Notes under the pieces: model-generated | What the model was told of the DNA's origin: nothing | Seen by the model: the letters and a program-made list of their open reading frames with translations, nothing else | Database searches by the model: none | Source of the DNA: Comamonas thiooxydans | GTDB taxonomy: Bacteria > Pseudomonadota > Gammaproteobacteria > Burkholderiales > Burkholderiaceae_C | Length of the DNA stretch: 64,000 bases | Reading direction: 5' to 3' | NCBI RefSeq assembly: GCF_000964545.1 | Contig: NZ_BBVD01000018.1 | Coordinates: 22,994-86,993, forward strand | Translations under genes and position numbers: made by a program | In this document: in pieces, positions 32,877-41,806 of the stretch | Numbering within the stretch: the stretch's first letter is position 1 | How the letters are laid out: every line of letters begins with the position of its first letter

Positions 32877-34652
32877 ATGCGCCAAATCGAAACCCCGGTG
32901 CTGATCGTCGGAGCCGGCCCCACTGGACTCACTGCCACCGGGCTTCTCGCCCGTTATGGCGTCAAGACGCTGACCATCACCCGCTACCCAGGAACCGCAA
33001 ACTCCCCTCGCGCTCACATCACCAATCAACGCACCATGGAGGTGTTCCGCGACCTGGGCATCGAGGACAAGGTCAAGGCTGTGGCCACGCCCAATGCACT
33101 GATGAGCAACAACATCTGGGCCACCAGCTTCGCAGGCACCGAGATCGCACGCCTGCAAACCTGGGGTTCAGGGCCCGAGCGACGCATGGACTATGAGCTG
33201 GCCAGCCCTTCAGCTATGTGCAACATACCCCAGCATGTGATGGAGCCTGTCCTGCTCGCCCATGCCCGCGATCTGGGTGGCGAGTTTCTGTTCAACACCG
33301 AGCTGCTCTCAATGCGCCAGGATGCGCAACGCGTCTATGCCGTCTGCCGCGACCGCATCACCGGCGAGGAATTTGAAATCGCCTCGCAATATGCGATTGG
33401 CGCCGATGGCGACAACAGCGTGGTCTGCCAGTCCATAGGCTTTGAAACCGAGGGCCAGATGGGCCTGGGCGCCGCAATCAACGTGTGGCTGGAGGCAGAC
33501 CTGACCCAATACACGGCACACCGCCCAGGTACGCTTTACTGGATGACACAGCCCGGCAACAACTACTGGGTAGGCAGCGGCACCTGGATCTGCGTCAAGC
33601 CGTTCACCGAGTGGGTGCTGCTGTTCATGTACGACCCCAACCAGGGCGAGCCCGACCTGAGCGAGCAAGCGCTGATCGAGCGTGCACAGTCCACCATCGG
33701 TGATCCACAGGTCAAGGTCAAGATCAAGGCCGTGTCCAAATGGACCATCAATCAGGTACACGCCAAGACGATGAACAAGGGGCGCGTACTCATCGCAGGC
33801 AATGCCGCGCATCGCCACCCACCGGCCAACGGCCTGGGCACCAATACCTGCGTACAGGACAGCTTCAACCTCGCCTGGAAGCTGGCCTACGTGCTGCAGG
33901 GAAAGGCCAGCCCCGCCCTGCTCGACACTTACAGCGCAGAACGCCAGCCGGTCGGCCAGAAGGTAGTAGAGCGAGCCATGAAATCCGTGCGAAACATGCT
34001 GCCGATCTCCAACGCCATGGGCTTTGCCCCGGGACAGGATACGGAGGCAGGCTGGGCCAACGTGCATGAACTGTTCAGCAATAGCGCACGCGGCCGCGCT
34101 CGGCGCAAGGCCCTGCAAGAGGCCGTGCAGTTGCAGAACTACCAGTTCAATTGCCACGGCGTGGAACTGGGGCAGTGCTACACCTCCGATGCTGTGGTTG
34201 CCGATGGCCGCACCGCCCCCGTCCCGCTTCGCGATCCCGAACTGTACTACCAGGCCAGTACCTTTCCCGGACGCAGCCTCCCCCATGCATGGCTGCAGCG
34301 CGGCCAGGAAAGTCTCTCCACGCTGGACCTGGTTGGACAGGGCCGCTTCACGCTCATCGTCGGTATCGGCGGCGATGCATGGCGCGCGGCTGCAGCCCAG
34401 GTGCAAAAAAACCTGGACGTACCGCTGCAGGTGATTTCGATTGGTGGCCCGGACTGCGATGCACAGGACGTATACGGCCGCTGGCAGCAGCTCAGCGAAA
34501 TCAGCGACAGCGGTGCCTTGCTTGTACGGCCCGACCGTCACGTCGCATGGCGCATTGCCGAGATCGACTCCTGTACCCAGCCCGCTCAGACCTTGGAGCA
34601 AGTGCTGCAGCAGATATTGGCATTGCCGGCCAAAGCTTCCGCAGCAGCGTGA
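32877..34652 (+). CDS. FAD-dependent aromatic hydroxylase (TfdB/phenol monooxygenase-like)
   Basis: A 591-residue protein with AAGGAG before ATG 32877. The Rossmann motif VLIVGAGPTGLTATGLLARY (8-27) binds FAD, a central YAIGADGDNSVV is the DG motif, and GRVLIAGNAAHRHPPANGLG is the second FAD motif, with Asn in place of the usual Asp. The PHBH-fold core is followed by a thioredoxin-like C-terminal domain, as in 2,4-dichlorophenol hydroxylase TfdB. It likely hydroxylates a phenol to a catechol. The substrate cannot be read from sequence. Confidence 0.8.
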   Translation: MRQIETPVLIVGAGPTGLTATGLLARYGVKTLTITRYPGTANSPRAHITNQRTMEVFRDLGIEDKVKAVATPNALMSNNIWATSFAGTEIARLQTWGSGPERRMDYELASPSAMCNIPQHVMEPVLLAHARDLGGEFLFNTELLSMRQDAQRVYAVCRDRITGEEFEIASQYAIGADGDNSVVCQSIGFETEGQMGLGAAINVWLEADLTQYTAHRPGTLYWMTQPGNNYWVGSGTWICVKPFTEWVLLFMYDPNQGEPDLSEQALIERAQSTIGDPQVKVKIKAVSKWTINQVHAKTMNKGRVLIAGNAAHRHPPANGLGTNTCVQDSFNLAWKLAYVLQGKASPALLDTYSAERQPVGQKVVERAMKSVRNMLPISNAMGFAPGQDTEAGWANVHELFSNSARGRARRKALQEAVQLQNYQFNCHGVELGQCYTSDAVVADGRTAPVPLRDPELYYQASTFPGRSLPHAWLQRGQESLSTLDLVGQGRFTLIVGIGGDAWRAAAAQVQKNLDVPLQVISIGGPDCDAQDVYGRWQQLSEISDSGALLVRPDRHVAWRIAEIDSCTQPAQTLEQVLQQILALPAKASAAA

Positions 34653-34676
34653 GCCCGGCAAAAAGAGGAGACATAC

Positions 34677-35651
34677 ATGTCCTGGAACCAAGCTCATGAA
34701 TCCCGCTTTGGCGTTCACTCCATAGATCACTTCGCCTTGCAGGTACCTTCTCTGGCTGAGGCAGAGCACTTCTACAAGCACTTTGGACTGGATATCGAGA
34801 CCATCGGCTCGCAGCAGATAGCTTTGCGCTGCACAGGCAAGCCCCATGTCTGGGGGCGCCTATTCAAGGGCAATCGCAAGTGCATGGCCTACCTGAGCCT
34901 GAACTGCTTTGCCGAGGAATTCGAACGCCTGCGCGAGCAGATACTTGCCAACAACGGCCGAGCAGCGGCCCCAGGCCAGGCCCATGTCACAGAGCAGGGC
35001 TTCTGGTTTCTGGATCCTGATGGAAATCTGCTGCAACTGAAAGTCGGCGCCAAGACCATGCCATCGGCAGCAGCAGTCTCCATGGCATCCACCTCTCCCC
35101 AGTCCGTCAACCTTTCCCGGCGGTATCACCCCGCTGGTCGCCGCGGAGCAAACATGCGCAGCGAGGTGGGGACGGTTCACCCCACGCGCCTGTCTCATGT
35201 GCTGCTGTTCACTTCGGACATCAACCGCTCCATCAACTTCTATCGCGATGCATTGGGCCTGCGCTTGTCGGACCGATCTCAGGATGTCGTGGCCTTCATG
35301 CACGCGCGCCATGGATGCGATCACCACCTGGTTGCATTTGCCTCCAGTACGGCGCGTGGCTGGCATCACAGCTCCTGGGATGTCCCAAGCATCGACGACG
35401 TTGGGGAAGGAGGAGAGCAGATGCGCAACGCCGGCTACACCAAGGGCTGGGGTACAGGTCGCCATGTGCTGGGTTCCAACTACTTCCACTATGTGCAGGA
35501 CCCTTGGGGCTCGTTTGCCGAGTACTCATTCGACATCGACTATGTGCCCGCCGGCACCGTCTGGCAAGACGGCAACTTCCCTCCTGAAGATTCGCTTTAC
35601 CTCTGGGGGCCGAGTGTGCCGGAGGACTTCATCTTCAACACTGAAGCCTAA
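34677..35651 (+). CDS. Extradiol ring-cleavage dioxygenase (VOC superfamily)
   Basis: A 324-residue protein; GAGGAG precedes ATG 34677. Two vicinal-oxygen-chelate domains are seen: one starting VHSIDHFALQVPSLAEAEHF and one with THPTRLSHVLLF-type start and NFYRDALGLRLSDR. The second domain carries likely Fe(II) ligands: His in TRLSHVLL, His in TARGWHHSSWDV and Glu in WGSFAEYSFD. It is preceded by an unusual 40-residue Ser/Ala-rich linker. It is expected to open the catechol made by the hydroxylase by meta cleavage. It is the last gene of the operon. Confidence 0.8.
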   Translation: MSWNQAHESRFGVHSIDHFALQVPSLAEAEHFYKHFGLDIETIGSQQIALRCTGKPHVWGRLFKGNRKCMAYLSLNCFAEEFERLREQILANNGRAAAPGQAHVTEQGFWFLDPDGNLLQLKVGAKTMPSAAAVSMASTSPQSVNLSRRYHPAGRRGANMRSEVGTVHPTRLSHVLLFTSDINRSINFYRDALGLRLSDRSQDVVAFMHARHGCDHHLVAFASSTARGWHHSSWDVPSIDDVGEGGEQMRNAGYTKGWGTGRHVLGSNYFHYVQDPWGSFAEYSFDIDYVPAGTVWQDGNFPPEDSLYLWGPSVPEDFIFNTEA

Positions 35652-35706
35652 GCCCGCTGTAGCGATCCAGGCCGTCAACCGGCCGTCTCTCTCGTTCAGT
35701 CTTTTA

Positions 35707-35734
35707 GGCGCACCTGTCATGAGACAGGTGCGCC
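35707..35734. other. Perfect 12-bp stem-loop between dioxygenase and sulfatase genes
   Basis: GGCGCACCTGTC (35707-35718) pairs with GACAGGTGCGCC (35723-35734) around an ATGA loop. No T run follows on either strand. It may be a factor-dependent terminator for the upstream operon, or an operator for the sulfatase gene that begins 30 bases further on. Confidence 0.5.
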
Positions 35735-35764
35735 TGCCCAACCTTTGTCCAAAGGAGCTTATCC

Positions 35765-37558
35765 ATGCCTGCTCAATACGCTCTGCGCAAAGTCGCTTAC
35801 GCCACTGCCGTGCTTTCTGCTTGTGCCTGGCTTAGCGGATGCGGCACCGGCAATTCGATGTCGGAGCAGACCTCTTCTGCTCCGGTCGCAAAAGCCACCA
35901 GCACCCAGAACAAGCCTCCCAATGTCATCGTCATCTTGGCCGACGATATGGGATTCAACGACATTGAGCCGTTTGGCCAGGACGCAATTTCTACGCCAAA
36001 CCTCAACGCCATGGCCCAAGAGGGCATGCGCTTCACCAATTTCCATGTCCACGCCACCTGCTCCCCCACCCGTGCTCAATTGCTCACGGGTGTCGACAAC
36101 CATCTGGCCGGCATGGGCTCCATGGGCGAATACCGCACGCCGGAGATGGACAAGTACCCTGGCAGCTATATCGGCTCTTTAAACAATAGGGTTAAGACCA
36201 TTGCCGAGATGCTTCAGGAACAGGGCTACTCCACCTTCATGGCGGGCAAGTGGCACCTGGGCGGCAAGCCAGAGCAATTGCCCAAAGCACGTGGATTTCA
36301 ACGCTCCTATGTGCTGGTCGGCCCCGGCGGTAGCCATTGGGATGACAACGGCTTGCTGGGGGTGAATCCCAAACTGGTCTTCACAGAGGATGACAAGCCC
36401 ATTGCCCGTGATACCGGCGAATTCTCCTCCAACATCTATACCGACAGGTTCCTGGGTTACCTGTCTGAAGCCCAGCGCAATGACAAGCCATTTTTTGGCT
36501 ATCTGGCCTTCCAGGCAGTACACGACCCTCTGCATGCACCAGAAGACTTCATTAAGAAGTACCGCGGCAAGTTCTCCGGCGGCTACGACGAGGCACGCGA
36601 AAAGATCTTCGCTCGCATGCAAAAAATGGGAGTGATTCCAGCAGGCACAAAGCTGCACGCCACGGCCCCACTATTCAAGCCATGGGCGCAGCTCGATCCG
36701 GCGGAGCGCAAGCGCCAGGAGCGGCTCATGGAGGTCTATGCTGCCATGCTGGACAATATGGACTGGAATATCGGCCGTGTTGTCGATTCACTCAAGCGCA
36801 GCGGTGCCTACGACAACACGGTGATTTTTTTCTTCTCGGACAATGGTCCCTCCGCTGCATACATGGATCTGTATCCCGGTAATGCCGATGGAAAGTGGAT
36901 TCAGAAAACCTTCGATACCACCAGCTCCAAAGTAGGCCAGCCCTTGTCGTTTGCAGGCGTTGGCCCCGGCTGGGCCAGTGCCAGTGCCGCCCCCTTCAAG
37001 CTATTCAAGATGGTGGTGACTGAAGGCGGAACCATTTCTCCCATGATCGTGCGTGGCCCCACAGTCAGCTCGGGTGGCAAGATCAATGACGGCTTTCTTG
37101 GCGTCGAAGACATCCTGCCAACCATTGCCGATCTCACGCGCACTCAGCGCGGCAATGACAGAAACGGCGTACCACTGGAGCCACTCAAGGGATATTCGTT
37201 TGCCTCTGTCTTGCAGGGAGCAAGCCAGAGTGCACGCAAACCTGACTTTGAGCGCGGTGAAGAGCTCTTCGGCAACAAAGCCTATCGTCAAGGACGCTGG
37301 AAAATCTCCTGGTTGCCCAAGCCTTACGGAGAGGAGCGCTGGCAACTGTTTGACACCGATGCCGATCGCGGTGAGACCCAGGACCTGGCCCAACAGTACC
37401 CGCAGCGTGTGGCTGACATGGCGGCACGCTACGATCAATGGGCCAAAGACAACCGTGTCATGACCTGGGATTACAAGTACTTGAACGAGCAGCTATTTGG
37501 CTACTTTGACTGGCGCAAACGCATCCCTCGTCAAATTCTCAATCCTGGCCAAGATTGA
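35765..37558 (+). CDS. Arylsulfatase, lipoprotein of the cell envelope
   Basis: A 597-residue protein; AAAGGAG precedes ATG 35765. The N-terminus ends in a lipobox LSGC (Cys26), so it should be an envelope lipoprotein. The sulfatase domain begins PPNVIVILADDMGFNDIEPF (metal-binding Asp pair). The signature CSPTRAQLLTG (Cys99) is the site converted to formylglycine, and GKWHLGG, HDPLHAPE and FFFSDNGPSA are further active-site motifs. It cleaves sulfate esters of aromatic or related alcohols. Its activating enzyme is encoded next door. Length is normal. Confidence 0.9.
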   Translation: MPAQYALRKVAYATAVLSACAWLSGCGTGNSMSEQTSSAPVAKATSTQNKPPNVIVILADDMGFNDIEPFGQDAISTPNLNAMAQEGMRFTNFHVHATCSPTRAQLLTGVDNHLAGMGSMGEYRTPEMDKYPGSYIGSLNNRVKTIAEMLQEQGYSTFMAGKWHLGGKPEQLPKARGFQRSYVLVGPGGSHWDDNGLLGVNPKLVFTEDDKPIARDTGEFSSNIYTDRFLGYLSEAQRNDKPFFGYLAFQAVHDPLHAPEDFIKKYRGKFSGGYDEAREKIFARMQKMGVIPAGTKLHATAPLFKPWAQLDPAERKRQERLMEVYAAMLDNMDWNIGRVVDSLKRSGAYDNTVIFFFSDNGPSAAYMDLYPGNADGKWIQKTFDTTSSKVGQPLSFAGVGPGWASASAAPFKLFKMVVTEGGTISPMIVRGPTVSSGGKINDGFLGVEDILPTIADLTRTQRGNDRNGVPLEPLKGYSFASVLQGASQSARKPDFERGEELFGNKAYRQGRWKISWLPKPYGEERWQLFDTDADRGETQDLAQQYPQRVADMAARYDQWAKDNRVMTWDYKYLNEQLFGYFDWRKRIPRQILNPGQD

Positions 37559-37576
37559 ACGGACATTGGCACAGCA

Positions 37577-38674
37577 ATGCTAGTTCTGCACAAGCTCCGC
37601 TCTTTGCATCATGGTCGCCGCCTTGCGGTGGCGACCGGTCTGCTACTCATGGGTGCCATCATCGTCTGGCAACTATTACCAAGTGAGCCTGCTGCCGGCA
37701 CCTTGGGCAATGGTCGCGATGGCACTCAAAACATGGTCTGGATACCATCGGGCCACTTCATCATGGGCAACACCAGCAGCAAGGCACTCCCCAACGAAAT
37801 GCCAGGCCACAAGGTAGAACTCCAGGGTTTCTGGATGGACAAGACCCATGTGACCAACCGCCAGTTTTCAGAGTTCGTCCGCGCAACAGGCTATGTGACC
37901 ACTGCGGAGAAGGCGCCGGACTGGCCAAGCCTGCAGGCCCAACTCCCGGTAGGCACGCCCCGGCCCGAGGCGTCATTATTGATACCTGGCGCGTCGGTGT
38001 TTGTTGGGACTCGACAACCCGTCTCTCTGCACGACTACATGCAGTGGTGGCGGTACGTCGGGGGCGCTAACTGGCGTCATCCTTCCGGCCCCAACTCCAG
38101 TATTGAAGGCGAGGACGATCACCCAGTCGTTCAAGTTTCGTATGAAGACGTTCAAGCCTACGCACGCTGGATAGGCAAACGCCTGCCGACTGAAGCCGAA
38201 TGGGAGTACGCTGCCCGAGGCGGACTGGAGCAACAGCGCTATGCCTGGGGAGCCCTTAAGGAACCCAATGGCGACGTCATGGCCAGCATCTGGAAGAATC
38301 AAACAGGTAGCTTCCCTCAAGCCCAGCCCAAGATCCTTCCGGGAACCGAGCCCGTCGCCAGCTACGAGCCCAATGGATATGGTCTATTCGACATGGCTGG
38401 CAATGCTTGGCAATGGACGGCAGACTGGTACCGCTATGACGCCTTCGGAATGCAAGCTCGTTTGCAGCACGTCAGCAACCCCAAAGGCCCCAGCAACTCC
38501 TTCGACCCCGACGGTTTGCGCAGCGATGCCCCCAAACGTGTCATCCGTGGAGGATCCTTCTTGTGCAATGAAGACTATTGCGAAGGCTACCGGGTCAGCG
38601 CCCGACAAGGACAGGACCCATGGAGTGCAAGCAACAATGTAGGCTTCAGGCTCGTCATGGATAGGAGCCGATAA
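37577..38674 (+). CDS. Formylglycine-generating enzyme, membrane-anchored
   Basis: A 365-residue protein. Residues 16-35 (LAVATGLLLMGAIIVW) form an N-terminal membrane anchor. The SUMF1/FGE domain follows: MVWIPSGHFIMGN, HPVVQVSYEDVQAYARWIGK, RLPTEAEWEYAARGG, GYGLFDMAGNAWQWTADWY and RVIRGGSFLCNEDYCEGYR with the catalytic Cys330 and Cys335. It oxidises the Cys of the sulfatase signature to formylglycine. It starts 18 bases after the arylsulfatase stop. The periplasm-facing anchor fits the lipoprotein substrate. Confidence 0.88.
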   Translation: MLVLHKLRSLHHGRRLAVATGLLLMGAIIVWQLLPSEPAAGTLGNGRDGTQNMVWIPSGHFIMGNTSSKALPNEMPGHKVELQGFWMDKTHVTNRQFSEFVRATGYVTTAEKAPDWPSLQAQLPVGTPRPEASLLIPGASVFVGTRQPVSLHDYMQWWRYVGGANWRHPSGPNSSIEGEDDHPVVQVSYEDVQAYARWIGKRLPTEAEWEYAARGGLEQQRYAWGALKEPNGDVMASIWKNQTGSFPQAQPKILPGTEPVASYEPNGYGLFDMAGNAWQWTADWYRYDAFGMQARLQHVSNPKGPSNSFDPDGLRSDAPKRVIRGGSFLCNEDYCEGYRVSARQGQDPWSASNNVGFRLVMDRSR

Positions 38675-38713
38675 GGGCCAAAAGATGCTCAATCCATCCA
38701 ATGAGAGCCGCAT

Positions 38714-38733
38714 CGCAGGTCAGACGACCTGCG
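38714..38733. other. Short stem-loop in the convergent spacer
   Basis: CGCAGGTC (38714-38721) pairs with GACCTGCG (38726-38733) around AGAC-like bases. It lies between the plus-strand formylglycine enzyme gene and the minus-strand reductase gene. A weak bidirectional terminator is possible; no T run is present. Confidence 0.35.
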
Positions 38734-38818
38734 CTCCCACGACAAGCTTGGTGATCGCTGCCCTCTAGCACTGGGTTCACATTTCAGAAAACGAACCTAC
38801 CGCCATCCGATGCGCCCT

Positions 38819-39652
38819 TCACCGGGATTTCAATTTTGCAATTTTGATGAGCTGCACAAATTCGTTGAAACCATTGAGATACGCGCTCAGATTTTTCCGA
38901 CTCGAATCATCCATCAACTCGCCTTGAGCATCGAACGCATTTTGTGCACGGGACACCAGCACTGAGTTACCGCTATACAGCGTAACGCCCAACATCTTGA
39001 GAGTGGGCAACCAGGCGGCCTGGGACGACAAAGTACCAAAGCCCCCCATCGATGCGCCAATCATGCCTGTTGGACGCTTGGCAAAAACGGCTTTCATATC
39101 TGCGCGCGAGAGCCAGTCAATACCATTTTTGAAAACACCCGGTACGCCGTTGTTGTACTCAGGGGTGACCATCAGCAAGGCGTCTGCATCCAGAATCTGC
39201 GCTTTCAATTTGAGTACCGCGGCCGGAATGCCTTCACTGGCTTCCAGGTCCGCGTCATAGAGCGGAATTCCGTGCAAGGTTGCGACTTCGATATTCATAC
39301 CTTGTGGTGCCATTGCCTGCGCTGAACGGGCCAGGGCCGTGTTGAATGATGAATGACGCAAACTTCCCGAGAGAGCTAGTACGCGACAGGTGCCGAACAT
39401 GTTCCGGTTGCCCGAATTTTCCCGAAGCGCCTCACTGAGTTGGTCGATCAGTTGAGTCCACTCCGGCGAGTCTTCGAGCTTTTTTTCACGAATGAACTGT
39501 GCTTGTGATTCATCCCAAAAATCAGCGTCTGCCAGAAGCACGTCATTGGGCAATGGGCGGTGCTGGTTGAGGAAGGCTGCGATGGCATCTCGCGAATTGG
39601 GAAGACCCAATTGAGCAAACAAGTCGTGAAAGCGAAAGAAGTTATCGGACAT
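38819..39652 (-). CDS. DUF2789 domain fused to NADPH-dependent FMN reductase
   Basis: ATG 39652 gives 277 residues. Residues 1-80 (FFRFHDLFAQLGLPNSRDAI, PLPNDVLLADADFWDESQA) match the small DUF2789 family, normally a separate protein. From about residue 90 the flavodoxin-like reductase follows: VLALSGSLRHSSFNTALARS binds FMN phosphate, and LLMVTPEYNNGVPGVFKNGI with WLSRADM is the flavin pocket. The reductase half resembles chromate/quinone or azo reductases that supply reduced FMN. The fusion is unusual; a sequencing frameshift is unlikely because the join is in frame. Confidence 0.75.
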   Translation of the reverse strand: MSDNFFRFHDLFAQLGLPNSRDAIAAFLNQHRPLPNDVLLADADFWDESQAQFIREKKLEDSPEWTQLIDQLSEALRENSGNRNMFGTCRVLALSGSLRHSSFNTALARSAQAMAPQGMNIEVATLHGIPLYDADLEASEGIPAAVLKLKAQILDADALLMVTPEYNNGVPGVFKNGIDWLSRADMKAVFAKRPTGMIGASMGGFGTLSSQAAWLPTLKMLGVTLYSGNSVLVSRAQNAFDAQGELMDDSSRKNLSAYLNGFNEFVQLIKIAKLKSR

Positions 39653-39779
39653 AGATATCAATTGTTAGTGAGCACAAAAACATATCGAGGCCAGGATTGC
39701 TCCTGAGCTTGCTCGCTCTCATTCCCACAGCTTCGTGAGGCGAAGTAGAAGTAGCCGCGATATAACTGCCCATTGGCTG

Positions 39780-40175
39780 CTAGATGCGTACCTTGATCAT
39801 TTCACCATCCACCATAACGTCATAGCGTGGGCAGTCATGAGTCCTGATCGGTGCAGAGAGGCGTCCAGCCTTTTGCAAGTACGGCAACATTTCCGCCGGG
39901 GCTTTTTCGATGCCAGGCGGAGGAAGAACAACGGCATCCGACACCTTTCTTCCCGTTGTGACATCGAAACGTGCAGAGTGGAATGCGCAGGTCACAACAT
40001 GACCGACCAGCGCGCCTTCGGCTAGTGAAGCATTCATATGCCCACATCGATTACCCATTGCATGAATGGATCCGTCAACATGGGTCAGCAAAACCTCCAC
40101 ATTCCCAACGTTGATAGCGCGCATAGAGCCCTCTGGAAGCTCGGCGAGCCTGATGGCTTCGATCCACTGAGTCAT
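39780..40175 (-). CDS. Rieske [2Fe-2S] ferredoxin
   Basis: A 131-residue protein; AAGGAG lies before ATG 40175. The Rieske cluster ligands are C44-x-H46 (RCGHMNASLAEG) and C63-x2-H66 (TCAFHSARFD). It resembles small electron-transfer ferredoxins of aromatic dioxygenase systems, or non-haem nitrite reductase small subunits. No oxygenase gene is adjacent, so its partner is unknown. It is in a same-strand series with the FMN reductase fusion, which could be its electron donor. Confidence 0.85.
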   Translation of the reverse strand: MTQWIEAIRLAELPEGSMRAINVGNVEVLLTHVDGSIHAMGNRCGHMNASLAEGALVGHVVTCAFHSARFDVTTGRKVSDAVVLPPPGIEKAPAEMLPYLQKAGRLSAPIRTHDCPRYDVMVDGEMIKVRI

Positions 40176-40311
40176 GACGGTCTCCTTGATTGTTGATGGT
40201 GGCAATAGCTTCCGCGCTTCCGCGCCAATTGGCAAGGCATCTGGTCAGCCACAGCACCTACAACTGTAGATTTGGCATAGCTCATCAGGACCCTGAGCAA
40301 GGGATCTGCCT

Positions 40312-40575
40312 TCATACAAAGCCATCGAACGCAGCATCACGTGACAGGCCGTACGCTGCAATGAAAAACTCGTATGTCGCCCCAGTTGTTGGGTCTGTTG
40401 CAGCTTCGATGCCGATGGTATCCAGCGCGCCATCCAGAACCTGCGTCGCACTCAACGGCTTGGCGTCAATCTGCTGAGCCAGCACGTAACCTCCATCGGC
40501 GGTGCGAAAGATCACATCGCCCAGCGAGTTCACAAACTCAATAGTGTTCTGCATAGCACTCTGTTGATTAATCAT
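40312..40575 (-). CDS. Small hypothetical protein
   Basis: An 87-residue acidic protein with no recognised family. It begins MINQQSAMQNTIEF and has FRTADGGYVLAQQ and TTGATYEFFIAAYGLS. An internal ATG at 40554 is an alternative start. Neither start has a strong ribosome site. It lies between the Rieske ferredoxin and isochorismatase genes on the same strand. It could be a real conserved short gene; the evidence is only frame, length and position. Confidence 0.4.
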   Translation of the reverse strand: MINQQSAMQNTIEFVNSLGDVIFRTADGGYVLAQQIDAKPLSATQVLDGALDTIGIEAATDPTTGATYEFFIAAYGLSRDAAFDGFV

Positions 40576-40625
40576 GCCGAATCGCCCCGCTCGACAGCAT
40601 TGTCAAAGCGAGGCGTCAAACAGCT

Positions 40626-41255
40626 TTACTTGGCGCTCGTCAGCGTGTTGTAGCTGGTGATCAAGTTGCGGTAGTCAGGGATGTGGTTGGAGAACAGAGT
40701 CCCCAGCCCCTCGATGTCGTTGCGCCAGTCGCGGTGCAGTTCGCAGGCCGCGCCGAACCAGGTCATGAGCTGGGCGCCGGCCTGCTCCATGCGGCTCCAG
40801 GCAGCCTGCTGGGTCATGCTGTTGAAGGTGCCCGATGCATCGGCAATGACGAACACCTCGAAGCCTTCAGCCAGGGCAGACAGCACGGGGAAGGCCACGC
40901 AGACCTCGGTCACCACGCCGGCGACGATAAGCTGCTTCTTGCCCGTGGCCTTGACGGCCTTGACGAAGTCCTCGTTGTCCCAGGCATTGATCTGACCGGG
41001 ACGCGCGATATAGGGGGCTGTGGGGAATTTTTCCTTGAGTTCGGGCACCAGCGGGCCATTGGGGCCGTTCTCGAAGCTGGTGGTCAGGATGGTCGGCAGC
41101 TTGAAGTACTCGGCCATGTCGGCCAGGGCCAGCACATTGTTCTTGAACTTGTCGGGGTCGATATCGCGCACCAGGGACAGCAGACCGGTCTGGTGGTCGA
41201 CCATCAGCACGGCAGCGTTGTTCTTGTCGAGGCGGACATAAGGTTTGTTGCTCAT
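40626..41255 (-). CDS. Isochorismatase-family hydrolase (YcaC-like)
   Basis: ATG 41255 follows AAGGAGA and gives 209 residues. NNAAVLMVDHQTGLLSLVRD (catalytic Asp near residue 19), a Lys in the central KATGKKQLIVAG and GVVTEVCVAFP with the nucleophile Cys form the cysteine-hydrolase triad. The family hydrolyses amide or enol-ether bonds; YcaC-like members have no settled substrate. It lies in the same-strand series with the Rieske and DoxX genes, with about 100 bases to the next gene. Confidence 0.85.
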   Translation of the reverse strand: MSNKPYVRLDKNNAAVLMVDHQTGLLSLVRDIDPDKFKNNVLALADMAEYFKLPTILTTSFENGPNGPLVPELKEKFPTAPYIARPGQINAWDNEDFVKAVKATGKKQLIVAGVVTEVCVAFPVLSALAEGFEVFVIADASGTFNSMTQQAAWSRMEQAGAQLMTWFGAACELHRDWRNDIEGLGTLFSNHIPDYRNLITSYNTLTSAK

Positions 41256-41354
41256 GGAAATCTCCTTGGAGAGCATGGATGCCCAGGTGGGCGGGGAAGC
41301 CTGACCCTTTCGAGGTCAGGATGAAACCGATGGTTGAAACTCAGGGGAAGCGGC

Positions 41355-41777
41355 TCAGTTTTTAGTCAAAGACTGACGTCGCTGGTGAGCCAGGATGGCC
41401 GCCACCGCCAGCCCACCTATGACGCTTATGTGATCCTGTACCAGAGCTTTTTCGAGAAAGCCTTCCATGCCATTCATTTCCCAGAAGCGGTGGGCAATGG
41501 GAATCGTGGCCAAAGTGAAGCCCGCCAGCGCTGCGGCGCCCAGCCATGCCCAACGGCTGCAGGTAATGATCGCCAGTGGAGCTACAAGCTGGACTGCAAT
41601 GGTGACTATCGCGAACAGGGTGACAGGCTGAAGGCCGAAGTGCTCCATCTCACCGATGGCAGCTTGAAAGTCAACAACTTTGTTCAAGCCACTCCACCAA
41701 AAGATATAGGTCAGCAAGGCCGTAGCCAGCAGGTAGAAAAAACGGGAACGCAGCATGTTGTCAATCAAGGCATTCAT
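41355..41777 (-). CDS. DoxX-family membrane protein
   Basis: ATG 41777 follows GGAG and gives 140 residues. Four hydrophobic segments are visible: FFYLLATALLTYIFWWSGLN, VTLFAIVTIAVQLVAPLA, WLGAAALAGFTLATIPI and ISVIGGLAVAAILA. DoxX proteins are inner-membrane proteins associated with quinone or thiol redox processes. It is 30 bases from the EamA gene upstream, so the two are probably co-transcribed. Confidence 0.75.
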   Translation of the reverse strand: MNALIDNMLRSRFFYLLATALLTYIFWWSGLNKVVDFQAAIGEMEHFGLQPVTLFAIVTIAVQLVAPLAIITCSRWAWLGAAALAGFTLATIPIAHRFWEMNGMEGFLEKALVQDHISVIGGLAVAAILAHQRRQSLTKN

Positions 41778-41806
41778 GGCAAGCTCCAAACTGATAACGG
41801 CTTTAT

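Noticed and set aside
33309..34847. A 512-codon open frame on the minus strand
   Set aside because: It is antisense to the FAD hydroxylase gene, which has clear FAD motifs and a ribosome site; the antisense product has no recognisable domain.
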